From Trichoplax adhaerens (lineage: Eukaryota; Placozoa; Uniplacotomia; Trichoplacea; Trichoplacidae): 64,000 nt of DNA. Location: positions 966,731 to 1,030,730 of the forward strand of contig NW_002060943.1 in assembly GCF_000150275.1 (NCBI RefSeq), in the 5' to 3' direction. The position numbers were made by a program, and so were the translations under genes. This document shows, piece by piece, positions 15,201-29,322 of this stretch; the first letter of the stretch is position 1, and each line of letters begins with the position of its first letter. The notes under the pieces were generated by a model. That model saw nothing but the letters and a program-made list of their open reading frames with translations, was not told the origin of the DNA and made no database searches.

Positions 15201-18200
15201 GGATTTTAGGAAAGTCAAACACGGATTATTTTCGCTGAACTCTTCAGTGATAAAACGAGAGAAGTTATTTGCCAGGTAAATGTATCAAAACCTGATAGCT
15301 ATAGTTAGCATAATTAAGTTCGAAAATCGATAGCTTGAAATTTAATCAAGGCAAGAGCTTTCTTTTATTCTTAAACGTATTAATGCATTATTTAATTAAG
15401 AAAAACCAAAATCATACAAAAATATTCTTGCAGTATTCAAATCAGATCTTGATATAAATTGGAAAAATTCTAGTACTGCTAACCTTTTAGCCAGTATATT
15501 ATAAAGTGCAGACTCAAAGTAAAATGTAGACATGAACGATTCTATGAATTAGCGTACTACATTTCTCGAGTCAATTAATCACTGGTTAATGGACATACAT
15601 CACGTTATATAATCCAAAAGACTGTTTAACTTAATAGCTAATCCAAATAATTGACGCACTAGTATACGTATGCATCGTGTTACTTCTTAACTAAAATATT
15701 GTTTAAATCTCAAATTACTAGCTAATTCTAAAGATTGAAGAGCTGGCATGCTGATACTATTACATTACGTCATATCTAAACTAGAATATAATCTAATTTT
15801 AATGAGCATCTAGTCCTTAATAATTGATAACCTAATATATTATATTGTATCTAAAACTAGAATATCATAAAATTTTAAATCACCAACTATTCCTAATGAT
15901 TCCTTAATCAGTTTACATGATATTGTATTTGAAGTAGTTTACTATCCAATTTCAAATTATTAAGAAATTCTAAGAATACGTTAAGTATCGTACTTTATAT
16001 TGCATCTAAACTAGAATAAAGTCTAAATTTTGAATTAATAACTAATTCTGATTAATGAATTAGTATCTACCATACTGCATCTACCGTAGAAAAACGATCT
16101 AATCCCAAATTATAATTATTAATAAGAGGTTAAGTTATACTAACATATATAATTACAATTTTGTAGGCTTATCATTTAAATATGACCACTAGTAAATATG
16201 TTTGGATCTTATCCGGTTGGCATAATCCAAATTGGTGGATCAAAAATACCACTATCAATTTATCAGAGTCATATTGTAGTGATTCCGTTCTATCTGAAGC
16301 CTTAGATGGACATTTCTCTTTTAATGCCGCTTCATCACCTAGTATTACCGATAAAACTGTTTCTGGCCAGGTAATTCTAGACTACGTAGAGAATGATAGT
16401 AAAAGTTACTCTATTCAAAATTAATGCAAATCTATATCCTAGTAATTAAAACCGTAAAAGATGATATTTAATCTATTTTAATTAGAGTTCAGCCGACTGG
16501 TTAAAAGAATTTCATCAATATCAGCAAAAATATAACACTAGCCTCTTTCAAGGGGCTGAAGAATTTGCTCCATTTTCTTATGATGCGATTATTGCTGTGG
16601 CTCTAATGTTGAATCGATCTATAAATGATTTAGCAAAAAAGAATAAATTGTTAGAAAATGTCACATATCATGATAAAGAAGCTCTTGAAATTATGAAATT
16701 CCACATGGAAAGAGTTAAATTTAATGGGATTACGGTAAATTCGATAATATAGAGCTACTAGTTAAGATTCTAACAAATGAATTACACTCTATTTCAATCG
16801 TTAGGGCCAATAAATAGATCTATCTAGCTTATATTTGCACCATAGTCATAGTTTTACAGAACTTGAGGTTGCCTCACCGCCAATTTAGGAAAGAATTGAC
16901 AATACAGTACCAGCATAAATTGCTATAGCATAAAGATATCTTGATCTGTCTCTCAATATTCAAGAGGGTCTTTAGTGTGTTTGTAAACTTCATGTCCAAA
17001 ATAAGCTCATTTTTACGGAGACAGGGATCAACTCAATTCGATTTGATAATCTAGTACAAATTTGCTATAATTTAAAAATATCTTGTTTAATATTTTCCAG
17101 TACTATCAGTGCTTTCCAAAACTATACATCCAGATTACGACATTATATCTATATTTATGGTATAAACATAAGTTAAATCGGTACTGTTTAAGTAAAGGAT
17201 AACAAGTTAATCGACCGAATTAAAGCTATTTTGCATTAATATAGCGTCGTAATTTAATTTCAAAATTTTTGTCGGCTAAATATTTATAGGGTCCAGTAGC
17301 TTTTTCAAAATCTGGTGATCGGAACGCAATTGCGGTTATTAAAAGGCTAATTGGTAATAACTCGATAGCTTTACTCAATTTTACTCCTAGATAATTAACT
17401 TACTTAAAGTACCGTCATAATTTGACAAATAATATAAATTTAATTTTCAAATCAATCTGTTATACTAGATAAATAAATGTATGTCCTAAACTTTCAATAT
17501 TAATTTTAAATTCATTTATGTATATTTTTCTTATTTTAAGACGGGAAAGATGTTTCGATTGGATATTACAGTAGCGAACAAAGGGAAATGAAATGGAATT
17601 ATTCCATTCCAATTAATTGGGCTAATCCAGGTAAAAGATAGTAGAGGAAATTAGCATCATTATAACTTACGAGCAGCAAATGATAAAAATCTTCCTAGTC
17701 TACATCAAAACACATTTAAGAAATCGAGAAGAATTATCAATAATTGCCAAAATGTTATATTTTAAATAAATTTAGCATAGTTTGCTTTAAAAATAGCAAT
17801 CATTAGGACTTACATCTTTACAATCGAGTTGAATCATATAAACTGATCAAAATATGGCCAATATAGAATCATGAAAAGAGCTACATCTCAGACATCAAAG
17901 TTTTTCATGTATAATATCTATTTAGGTATTGACTATCTCTTTCTGATGTATAACATATATTTAAGATAGAGAGTGTGTCTATTATTTAAAATTAGGTAAT
18001 AAAACACCGCTAGATGGGCCAAAAATCGAACTTGTTCCTGAAACGGTCCCTCTTTTCCTACAAATTTTCCTTTGCAGTCTTTCCGCTTTTGGCATCTTAT
18101 TAACGCTATCCTTTATTACGTTAAATATTTACTACAAAAATGAAAAGTAAGCTGCTCTCGCACAATTTCGAATTATACGTCTAAAATCATTATAATTAAT

Positions 18201-21200
18201 GATATAATTTTAGGCTAGTGTTGGCTACTTATTAAAGATAGTTTCATTTAATTAAAAATTTAACCTTACATTTTCATGTCTGCATGTTGAAGTCTTGTAA
18301 TTTTCAAATACGTAAATATTTAGCTAGATTTGAGCGAACTCTATAAATAATTGTTATATAGTTCAAAATAAAAAGCATACTGCCATGTTTTGTCAACACA
18401 GCCTTTAATAACTCCTAAATATTGGAAGTATCATGATGTGAATAAGGTTATTTTTATTGCAATAATCAAAACTTATAAAATTATCGAAGATTAACAAACT
18501 TATTAATTAAAACCTAGCATCAAATAACAGGGGCCTTGATAATTGATCAATTATATGTCGAAATTTATTCATACGCGAATCTAAAACAAAACTAACCTAG
18601 AGTATATAATATTATAAATATTGTTCCATTTGTTGTTAGGGTCATCAAAATATCAAGTCCAAACGTCAATAACGTTATTGGATTTTCTGGAATTGCCTGT
18701 TTTGTGTCGGTAATCTTATTTAGCATTGATAGCCATGAACATCGATTTTCAGAGAAGCTTGCTATCGTTCATTGTTGGGTAATATTATTCGCAAAATTTT
18801 AGATGGAATATAAGTCACAACTCAATCTTATTCATGCAGTATAATTCTAATATTAATTTACTTGGTGATATGAAAATTAGTATATTAAAAATATCTTACC
18901 ACAAATTTATTATTTTTTCTATTCTAGTCCCAGTTATGGCTTTTTTGTTTAGGTTTTACTACTGCATATGCGGCTTTAATTGCTAAAACTTGGAGAATTT
19001 ATAAAATATTTAATAAAACCAAAGTTAAATACCAGGTAATGTGTATTACATTCTTATGGTTTATCATCATAATATATTCCTTCACACGCAACGTACGCGT
19101 ATAATTATTGATATCAGTCTATTACCATAATGCTAATTTTAGACTTACAAATCTACAGTTGTTCGCTTCTTATTTATTAATGCACATCTTTATTAAATTA
19201 ATTTTTAGGTTATCAAGGATAAGCAGTTATATCTAATAATCTTTTGCATGGTTGCATTCGAGATCTTCACCTTATTTTTATGGACTGTGATTGATCCAAT
19301 TAAGATTAAGGAAGCAAATGGTACAATCCAGGTATTTTTGATTTCTGAATTATCTGCCAATAATTACTTTCTACAACTGTTATATATGTAGAATAAAAAA
19401 TCTAGTTTCATCCGAAATATTCAAAATTTGTCTAAATGCTTTATCAATTTCACCCCAAAGTGCATTATTTAACATAAGTCATCATATAATGCGAGATTAC
19501 CAGGTTTTATTTAGTGTATAATTTATTTAGATAGACTGCTAGTCTAATCGTACAAAATTCGATTTATAAATTTAAGAACAATGTACTGTGACTTTAATAT
19601 CTTCCAGAATGTCTAATTTAAATACACGATATATTCTGTATGATATGAAACTGATAATGCTTTCTTCCATAATTTATTATTCAATCTTATTGTATACTTA
19701 ATTAATAGAGGTTAAATGCCTTCAACTATTGCTATCCTCTGATTGAATTTTCTGCAGATTCATAACGAAGGTGATCTCATCATTGTTCCAACTCATGCAA
19801 GATGTGTTATACCTTTTGCCATTACCTGGACTATTATTCTATGTAGCTATAATGGCATTATGCTAATATTTGGTTCTGTTTTGACGTGGAAAATAGNNNN
19901 NNNNNNNNNNNNNNNNNNNNNNNNNNNNNNNNNNNNNNNNNNNNNNNNNNNNNNNNNNNNNNNNNNNNNNNNNNNNNNNNNNNNNNNNNNNNNNNNNNNN
20001 NNNNNNNNNNNNNNNNNNNNNNNNNNNNNNNNNNNNNNNNNNNNNNNNNNNNNNNNNNNNNNNTGTTACAGTGTTATACACTGTATTACAGTAGAAATAT
20101 CAATGTTAGGATAATTCTATTAGACTATCCTTATTTAGTTAACTTCTAATTTGGATATACTGTATTTTAATATAGCACTGACTTTTTATGACAGTGACAC
20201 TTATACACATACTGAAATTAATAGTTCTAATAGGGAATGCAAATCATCTGCTTACAGTTCGAATCATTGTGATTGTAATTTACTTATAGTAGACTGTAAA
20301 TTATCATGGAAATGTTCCGTGATAGGACATATCGTAATCTGACTATTCTGTATTAGTCATTATATGTCTATGTTCGTAAATACTGTTGTCTGCATTAAGG
20401 GAGCAGTAGCTAAAATTAATATCTAATTCAGTAAATGATTCTAATGTTAATTGTATTAACTATGACTCATGAACTATTGAGGAATAGTATATAAATGCAG
20501 TATATCGTGAAATAAAGAAGAATTGTCCAACTTAGTGTTTAACGTAAAATACGAGGCGTTTAAGTCTTTGTGTAGTCTGCTAGTAGAGCAAAAGTGTTTG
20601 TGATAGTGCAGATATCGTTCCTTGATACGTGGTTCAAGGAATTGACTTATTGATCGTATATTGCGTTATCTTGTTGCAAAGCTGTTTTGTGACACGGTCT
20701 TACCATAGTATTTGACAAAGTGACAAACAAAAAACTACCTCCACCATGACAATTAGCTATCAGCTATCCATAATTCATGCATATAAATCATTTACGTCGT
20801 AGCGATTTAAGAATATGCTTCATGTAACTATAATATTTTCAATCTTATTTATCGTATCCTATTTGCGTTTATGCACTTACATCGTATTAAAGCAACAAAA
20901 TGTTCATTATTTTAATTTCTACTCGCTTTACAATGATTCATTATTTAGTTATACACGCTATGGATTGGCTACGACGATCAACTTTTTACTACGATGCCCA
21001 GTACAAAATCAAATTATATCGATAGGAAAAAAGTCGCCTTAGCCGTTTCTAGTGCAAGAGGATTCGAGAAAGACACTGATCTTTCAGATAATGAAGATAA
21101 ATTAATGCACTTGCAATATCGAAAGACGACAGTAAGTTTTCATCTAGATTCTTGAGTAGATCTTGAATAGCAATAGCTAGAAAAATCCTGTAGCTACTGA

Positions 21201-21334
21201 ATATTAACTTATCATACTGAATTTCTTTTTAGATCCTTAAAGAGATTCAAAAACTTCAAACTGAACTAGAGACTAAGAAAGGACAGCTGGAATATCTTAA
21301 AAGTGCTAAACGAGAGGAATCAAATGCATGGTAG
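12281..21334 (+). CDS. GABA-B-like class C G-protein-coupled receptor, gene 1 (interrupted by assembly gap)
   Basis: This is a seven-helix metabotropic receptor with an extracellular Venus-flytrap domain, expected to couple to Gi/o. Exons: 12281-12520 (signal peptide and start of flytrap), 14335-14472, 14599-14769, 14948-15055, 15210-15275, 16167-16370, 16486-16734, 17290-17353, 17541-17630, 17996-18146 (TM1), 18640-18778, 18928-19035 (TM3, ALIAKTWRIYKIF), 19209-19331 (VIKDKQLYLII), and 19758 into the gap at 19897. All are in phase. Family marks include FGASCSQVTEY, SPVLSNREIFHNFFRTYPS, FGWKKIALI, YVWILSGWHNPNWW and FLWTVIDP. TM6-TM7 are missing in the gap. Probable tail exons follow at about 21026-21131 and 21233-21334 (a charged heptad-like IQKLQTELETKKGQLEYLK, ending SNAW), which would form a C-terminal coiled coil as in GABA-B receptors. 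Linking this tail to the receptor is inference. A GABA-contacting tyrosine of mammalian GB1 (in LFYETEA) appears as serine here (LFSDKTREV), so the ligand may not be GABA. Confidence 0.88.
19897..20063. other. Assembly gap (167 N) inside the transmembrane exon of GABA-B-like gene 1
   Basis: The run of N starts 139 bases into exon 19758. In paralogue gene 2 the equivalent exon is 351 bases and encodes TM5-TM7. About 212 coding bases should therefore follow, but the sequence after the gap (20064 on) does not encode a recognisable TM6 or TM7. The true gap is probably longer than the N run. Confidence 0.97.
20064..21025. other. Post-gap sequence, no exon identified
   Basis: This stretch lies between the gap and the probable tail exons of GABA-B-like gene 1. 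It contains only short ORFs without family similarity. It is most likely intron, possibly with a missing receptor exon edge near the gap. Confidence 0.4.
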
Positions 21335-21960
21335 TAATACTCCTATAATCTAACAAATAATTGGACAATACGGCTACATAAATAATACGTTATTGTCTTT
21401 CATGAATTTATCTAAAGATTGGGTAATAAACCGGTAATATTTCTTTTGCCTATTTACGATCTCTCCACTCCTATTTGTAAATACTGTCTCATAGAGATTG
21501 CAGTATTATAAATTAAAACGTTAAAACATTCTTGCGTACACAGCTTTGACATTTCGAATATAATTTAATCCTTAGTGAAATAACAGTTCATTTATAGGTT
21601 AATGTATTTGACATTCCTTGCTCACAGGATATTTAAATTTACCGTCTCCAGTTAAACAGTAAATAATTAATTATCTGCTTAATTTGAAAATATTTGCATT
21701 TTGAAATTTATTGCACTAATATTCTTACAAATTCTGTACAGTATTATCTCTGAGCAGCAAATAATGCTACCTGTATCTACAAAATAACAACAAGCACTTT
21801 CGTACATTATACGATATATCACAGATTGCTCAATAATACAGTAGAGATCTCCAATAAAAAACTAATATATATAAAACATTTCATAACGGTCCAGTTAATT
21901 TAAGCGTGAAATAGTGGGGATCGCACTTAAAACACGCTTTGTCTTTGATACATCAAGTTT
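21335..21960. other. Convergent intergenic region
   Basis: This sits between the presumed stop of GABA-B-like gene 1 (+) and the stop of RAD17 (-), so both 3' UTRs should lie here. No gene is seen. Confidence 0.5.
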
Positions 21961-24900
21961 TTAGTCGCTATCACTAAATTGCTCAATAGAATTTGATTCA
22001 CTGTCATCATCAAAAATTTCCTCAACGATTGCATTCAAGGCTATTAGATCATCATTTCGAGTAGCAATCTCCTTACTTTGAGTTTGCATCTGGCTTGAGA
22101 TTAATTTACTTGGTGTAGGAGGATTAGAGGTTTTATCGTCAACCATCTGAACCATAGCAAACTCTTTCTCTGAGAGCAAGTTTGATGACAGTCTGTGCAA
22201 AATACAATTAATTATTAACGTTGTACAGCAAACGTTATATTTATCCGTTCCTTTAATTATCACAGCTTAAGATTAGTCCTCCTTAATATCACACAATAAT
22301 ATTCATATAATTTAATGTCAAATATCACAAAAATGTTTGCATATCATACCTTTGCTTCCATAAATTGAAATTGCATAATTTATCGATCGTCATTTTCTGC
22401 CCAGAGTCAGCTACGTTGAAGTAAAATGAAGAAATCAGTATTGATAACTACAGATAACATCCTTTTTTAATACCTAGATAATTTATAAATACTATAACAA
22501 TATACAATCTTGAAATTACAAATAGCTAGATAGTTGCAAAGACTAACCATTCTTGATGAAATTATTGTTGGTAAGTGAAACATATGGAATAAATTCCGTA
22601 AAAAGTTGTTTACTTTCCCTCCATTCTTAAAAAAATAGCATTACGGACATATCAGATTTTTTATTCTTTCTAGTTAAATATTTCATACCCCTCACACTAA
22701 TTTTAAAAATAAAATATCTTGATAAACACTACTCAAACTTAGCCCATAGTTTAAAACTCTTAGAATTTTAGGAAAGATTTAAACCATCTAAATTAGACCT
22801 AGATCCGTCTTCCTTACCACTGAAATGATATTGACTGGCAGATTCGTATTCCATTATCTGAAAATATTTTAGTCAATACTTATTAATACTATAGATAGTA
22901 AATCTTGATTTAAAAAAATTTACAGCAAACCAGTTAGAACGTACATTTCGGTTAACACTAAACCATCGGGGCTTATGTAATGGTTTCCAACCAGAAGTCG
23001 ATTTACGTTTGCTTCCATTTGCATCCGTTATATTGGAGAACATTAATCCTCTGACCGTTACTGATGATGAATATTCTTCAAATATAGTAGACTGTAACAG
23101 AGTAATTATCGCTGCATGTCACTTAGTAATAACAATCCATTAAATTGACATGGTATTTTTAATAGTTTTAAAGACCAAATTTGTATACTACACAGAAAAA
23201 CTATATAAGAATGAAAAAAATTACCGTCCATTCTCTCGATAGCAGGTCGCTATCACTTAAATAACTAGCACTATTAACCTGCAAGCATATCAATATTAGG
23301 CAGAGTATGAATAAGTTCGATTGCTGGGAATAACCGAATGGTCCAAATAATGTATCCAATTTCTATTGCTCTTACCGCACATTCGATATCGTTCACAAAT
23401 CGTATATAATTCTCGTGCAAATAAAATCTAAGCATCGTTGACGATGTACGTGACTGTTCAATAACAGTCTAGAAAGGGTAAAAATGTAAAAATTTTATTC
23501 CAACTTCGTAACAGTTGTCAATTTCCGAATATAATCAGCTATCGTGGAAAAAATTAATCACCTCGGGATGTATCAATGCACGCCTTCTATTATGCATTGA
23601 CAAATGAGTTGGTAAGCGTTCATTTGGATTCAGATCTTGCTCTTGATCTCCTAATGCATATTAGTAAATTACAGATAACCAATTAATTCAAGTTACTAAA
23701 ATCCTACTGTTTATACTACCTACAGTATCAATCAACTTTCATAAACAAATGAGTTAAATCGATCAGGTACAGCAATTAAATATATATACGATATCAACGT
23801 TACAACTTACGCTTGCAATGTAAAATTTTTCCTAATGCTCGAAATAGATATAATCCTTGATCACGACCGGTGAGCTGTTTTGTATATGCATCATTTTTCG
23901 AGGCATTTTGAGATTTCAATTTTTTTCTCTTGCTGCCACCGATGTTAACGTAACTAATTTCTTTTAGATGCGCGTTACCTGGTCGTTTAATCATGAATCA
24001 AAATTATGATAGCGAAAAATAAAACGATTCTTAGGATGTAAAACGTAAGGTCTTACGTTCATAAAATAAGAACTGTAAACAATTAATTGCTTGTCGAATG
24101 TCACCAACGCTAGCAACTGCAATATTTTGAATATCCGTTTTTGAGACTTCGATACCCATCTGATTAATAAATGAATTGGCAAACAATCAATAAGCGAATC
24201 TCTTATTTACATCTAGCAAAAGGAATGCTAATTACCTTACTTTCCTTTTCAACAATATTATTTAACAACTTCGAAATATTAGTCGGTGCAACTGGATTAA
24301 AACTAATAAAATGACGTAATTAGTTCTAGAATACTAGGACATCATTGTATGTAGCTTTAACTTACTTGATGGTACGTATATTGCAATCCTTAATAATATC
24401 TTTAGGAAATAGAGTATGAATATTATAGCTTTGGTTTTGACAATCTGAATGAATAAATACTAGAGGGCATCGGCCGACCCTGCAATATTTTCTAAAACCA
24501 GTATAAAGAACATATAAAATAATATTAGAGCAACACGTAGATTTATATCCTCAGAGGACCTCATACTAACCGAATAATATCATGAAGTTGTCTGTGATCA
24601 GTATAAAATACATTTGGATAGTCCTACAACAGTATATAAAATGCATTTTGCGTCAAACTAGGAAAAATAGCCGTCAGCATAGAGGCATTTAAGACAAACC
24701 TCTACTAATATTATCACATTGTCTTTGTTCGACTGTGTCTTTCCCGATGTTGTAATGCTTAGCTTTGAATATTTATTAGCACGTAGTAGGAAGTCTTTAA
24801 AAGAGGTAATTTCACTAATGATATTATCATGATCAGTATCTAAAGGTTAAAATTATACAATAAAAAAATGTAATGTTTACTACGTCAATTTTAGTACAGT

Positions 24901-25831
24901 AAATACGTCGTAGAAAGATTGAAAACCTACAGGTGGAAAAAATATTTCGCCTCTCAACTGCAATCGTACTCAAAGGATTACTCCATTCCTGCACTTCATA
25001 ACTAATGTCGTTAGCCACTGCGTAAATAGTTGCCGTTTTACCTGATCCTGATGGACCCGTTAACAACAATATTGGTGCCGGGGCTTTCTATTAAAAATTA
25101 AGAAATACCTAACTGTATTAAGTTTATCAATCTGAAATTTCTATTAAGTTATAATATTGTTATTACTTCAGCGTAAGAATTATCGTAGAGATTCTAGATT
25201 GATCGCTATGAGAAATAAACAAGATTTTGTAATAATCACTTTGTTATTTGCTAATTGACGAAAACTTTCTCGTAGCCATTCAACAACTTCTTCAATTTTC
25301 TTCTTGTGAATTGCCAGTTCAGTCTAAATTAGCAATTCTTAATATTTAATTACTTAAAAAATATTATTCAGTTATCATTGAAATCACATTAGCACACAGC
25401 TGAACTGGTATTATTTTCTTACCATGGATTTTGGTTTATATTTTAGGCACCATGTCAGAATAGTACTTTGGTTATGGGTACTCTTATCAGAACTAACAGC
25501 ATTGCCTGTCACGATATAGATTAGTACAGTTATAATCTAAAATTATCGCTATTGAATTGTTTCTTTAGTATTTAATGACCTTTACTAATGGCATAATTAT
25601 CATTTCTTGACTTATTGGCAGGTTTTTTCTTACGCATAGCTGGTAAAGAAGATTTTTTACTGCCAACAAATATAACACTGCCATCATCTTCAAATGCTGG
25701 CGATATCCATTCATTGCTCTTTTTCTGTTGCCAACACACAAATAGAAATAGATCAGATCAATACGCCGTTTTAGCTATTTGAATAGCATAATTGTCTATT
25801 TCATTTGCGTTACTTTGGATAGTTTCGACAT
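21961..25831 (-). CDS. RAD17: RAD17 checkpoint clamp-loader subunit
   Basis: RAD17 replaces RFC1 in a clamp loader that loads the 9-1-1 ring at damaged DNA, allowing ATR signalling in the nucleus. Nineteen exons read in phase to 652 residues, close to vertebrate length (about 670-680). On the minus strand from 5' they are 25831-25814, 25724-25580, 25505-25423, 25323-25240, 25087-24931, 24839-24700, 24623-24571, 24491-24366, 24302-24236, 24159-24057, 23978-23811, 23650-23562, 23468-23376, 23278-23225, 23091-22924, 22857-22818, 22625-22548, 22410-22350 and 22192-21961. Visible signatures are ELAIHKKKIEEVVEWL, Walker A GPSGSGKT (residues 121-128), EVQEWSNP, Walker B IILVED (about 205-210), GDIRQAINCLQF, LFRALGKILHCK (about 370), LHENYIRF, GWKPLHKPRWF, and an acidic C-terminus (EEIFDDDSESNS) matching the family's conserved acidic tail. 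The start MSKLSK is an 18-base exon that joins in phase. The gene is divergent from LSM4. Confidence 0.96.
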
Positions 25832-28800
25832 GACGGATGTCTTGCTTGAATATTGATTTCTTCCAGAACTCTCCAGTAAATTAAACCAGTAGAGGAATAG
25901 TTAGGACTGTACAGTAGTTATGTTTAAAAAAAAGCTAGTATTAGAGTCGTTATTTTTACTCTATTTATTAGTAATTAAATACGAGTATACTCGAAGCTCA
26001 TCTGCGAAGATTAATACCCCTAACAATTCTCAAGGAAAACTTTTCTTATCTTATTATATTGGTGAAATTACATTTATCTAATATTAAATACACTTTAAAA
26101 ATTTGCATATCGACAACGCACACGGTACTAAACACTTTAAGTTTAGATGTTGACCATTATATTCTACTGAATTACGAGCATCCTATAGAATGTGAACTAA
26201 TTATAACCAGAATGATAACATTAACTTTATGTAGATATGTATTATAATAGAGCAAATTTAACAAATTAAGTACCTGTTATTTGTTTTGCGAGTATTTAAC
26301 CCATAACGAAAAAATCTTTAAAATGAGATAAAATGATTGGCCAGTTTACTTGCAATGCAACGCTCTGAAAGGTTAATTTAGATATGAAAAATGTCAATTA
26401 AACGAATTTAGTACACAGTATGTCGTTGTAGCACTATCAATGGTGCTATAACGTGGAATATATTATCTTCTATTTATAATTTTATGGCAATGGGAGTGTC
26501 AATTACATGAGCTACAATCATTATGCATTTATGTTACAAGAGTATCGATGTTGAGTGTCTCTTAAGTTATGAACAATTCATACTTATAACACAAAAACAC
26601 AACATACCTATGTCTACTTTTGCACTACATGGACCAACAATAAACTTCATGCTATACCAGATTATACGATTTGTGCTTCCTTTATTACTAGTGTACATAT
26701 GTGTGAGTCAGGTAGGACATTTCGGATTATTATCCGGTAACATAAAGTACGCTTAATAATGAGCTACCATAATTTACTGTTGCACTACTTGAAGAAGATT
26801 ACACGTACATACACTTGTGAAACTATTGTGATTAGATGTCAATTATAGAATGGATATCATCATACTAATAAGTCACGAAATAGTAATTTTAACATTAGAG
26901 GGTAAGAATCATCACTGGTAAAATATTACCTATAGAAAGGGCTATATACTGTACACAGTATAATCAGAAGTATTAATAGCGTTCCTATTGGATACGATCG
27001 TACCAAGAAGGAAAGCATTATGGTAGAGCTTTTATTGTACAGTATTTATCAACACATAAACTGCATTTAATCATAGTTGCTGGAGCTAGGCACATATAGT
27101 ACAGTAATAAGGCTTTCATTATAGACGATTATTTGTGCATTAGGTTACCACTGTGCTACTTAGACGTACGACCTAAACCTACTTATATTCTATCTCACTT
27201 GGCGAGCTCCAGACTATCTCTTTGTGCAGGAATGTCTACGTGCTTTAGGGTTGTTATTGTCCACCCTAAAGGTAACATCACTGTTATTTTCTATCTACTC
27301 TAGACGTACAAGTATAGCAGCGCTGTTGATGAAACCTAGGCGTTAGTGACATTAGATGGATTACTTCGCTATTGCACTAGGGTGGAAGTAGTCCAGTTGG
27401 CGTCTCATGCCCATAAAGCAGGAGGTAACATTCAAAATCTGCTTAAATTAATTAGCAAAATTTTGCTCGTAGTGTAGTAACCGTGTTTTGCAGCTGTTGA
27501 TCGTTGTTGTGCATCGCACTGTCGAACAACTCTAACACACTTGTATACTAACACATTATCATGAACATTAAGAGATGATATCTATGAACTCTATCTGTGT
27601 TTATTCCTATCAATCAATCCCATTGGAAGAACGATGAATCGATGATGATGATGATGATACTTTGCTATTTGACAAGCACTTATTAAGCAAGAGGTGGTCG
27701 ATCATTCTTATGGTCAACATCGACTGCATAAGCCTCATCAATCACTATCCTTGCACTCCATTGATGTCTCACCTACTTACGTCTACAATCAGCTCAGTTC
27801 AAAACAGTCTCCCTTCTTCTTAATCCTACCCAATGAATCCAATCTAGCCAAGGATATCTTGTATGGAAATGGAGAAAACACTTGTAGATGAAAATATAAA
27901 TAGCGATTGCCAAAGTGTTTTCAGCTACTTCTCCCTGGTAACGCGTGGACAGACGTAAAGCGAAAATTTCAATTTTGGCTATCCAATCAAATCGTCTAGT
28001 CCGTCTTGCGTCCTATCCGGCAAGATGCGTTGAAAATTTTGTTACTCGTACAGTACCATAGAGTCTAGTTAAAAACATAACAACGCTCCAGAATAGCAAA
28101 AGGATGACTAGCCAAGAGTCAACTCTATAGAGAAGTAACACAATGGAAACAACACTCGGACGGTCGGACATTTGACCCCATACTATTTCAAGCACTTCCA
28201 TTCGGCATTCTGTTACTAAGCGAATGGTCGATTTTATTATTCACTTATTTTGCTAAATTAAGTAATAGAACATTGAACTGTATGCTATTAGACTAAGTTC
28301 TACTGGAAAGCAGTTATACAAGGTCCTAATTGTGTTTCAATCAGTAGAAGTGATTCAGAAAAAGAAACACTGAAGATCCATACTAAGTCAGTCATTTTGG
28401 AGCATCTTCTAAGTACGAAAAGTCTGTCCGTCTGTGTGCAATGGCCAGATGTATCCAGTATCTCCCCTAGTCGTCCATATTTGCAAGTAAAGACTGCTCG
28501 ACAGTGAGTAAACGCTTGCTGCTGTAGGCAATTTATGGATGCAGAAGTGTTGCATTTAGTGACCAGTAGAGACCCTACAAAAAGCAATAAATCTCCAGGG
28601 AAGAGTACGCTGTAATGGAGAAAATCGAAACTGCTTAGGGTACAGTAGCATTCAGTCATGGACTACTCGTACAGTAGCAGTGAAGTCTATCAGTACAACG
28701 ATAATCAGTCGAGTGCTATCGACCCATATCAAGCAACAACGCTGTTGTACTGATAAAAACAAGCTAATACTGGATAGAATTGAGACTGCACTTATGATGC

Positions 28801-29322
28801 AATCGACGTACAAGGATTTAACTAATAGATCATGGGCTTCAAAAGCACAAATTTACTTCTTATGAAGTGAAAGACACATTTTTCTGCACTAGACCATTCG
28901 ACTCGAGCGACGACAGAAGATCCAAAATGATGCAGTAGAGACCGACAATATCGTCAGTGGCTGATAGTAGAAGCACTTGCTATTAGTACTGAATCGGGTA
29001 CTGTACTGTATTGTATACTCCCTCAATGGAATTGGATAGTCTATGGCGGCATGCCACAGTGTACAGTGTACAGTCTGTACCATTTCGTAGCGTATGACTG
29101 TACTGTAGGCTAGGCTTGTGATCGCCGATAGTCAATGTATCAAACCATCAAGTTGGCGTAACGGTATAGTATAAGTTCCACTGGAATGAATGAGGGGATT
29201 TCTCTCCAGTCGGACCAGGTTATTACTCGTTGCCACTTCGCCATTAGCTCATTGCACCTTTGCTCCTCCATCTTGCTGACAATCTTCCGAGCTAATTGCA
29301 AGTCAAGAATTCAAGTAACAAA
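25832..29322. promoter_or_regulatory. Divergent intergenic region between RAD17 and LSM4
   Basis: These 3.5 kb separate the start codons of two housekeeping genes on opposite strands, so both promoters should lie here. I see no exon that joins to either gene and no ORF with recognisable similarity. Content: a short GAT repeat at about 27640-27658, and scattered TACTG/CAGTA pentamers that become denser at 28660-29105 (for example ACAGTGTACAGTGTACAGTC at 29056-29075). Those pentamers belong to the class described for the other divergent regions. Confidence 0.45.

Noticed and set aside
23278-23376. Read-through of RAD17 exon into YIIWTIRLFPAIELIHTLPN
   Set aside because: A good donor (GCG/GTAAGA) and acceptor (TTGCAG) restore the conserved family order, so this stretch is intron.
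27694-28659. ORFs of 62-119 codons between RAD17 and LSM4
   Set aside because: No splice partners and no similarity. The composition is that of chance ORFs in the slightly less AT-rich promoter region.
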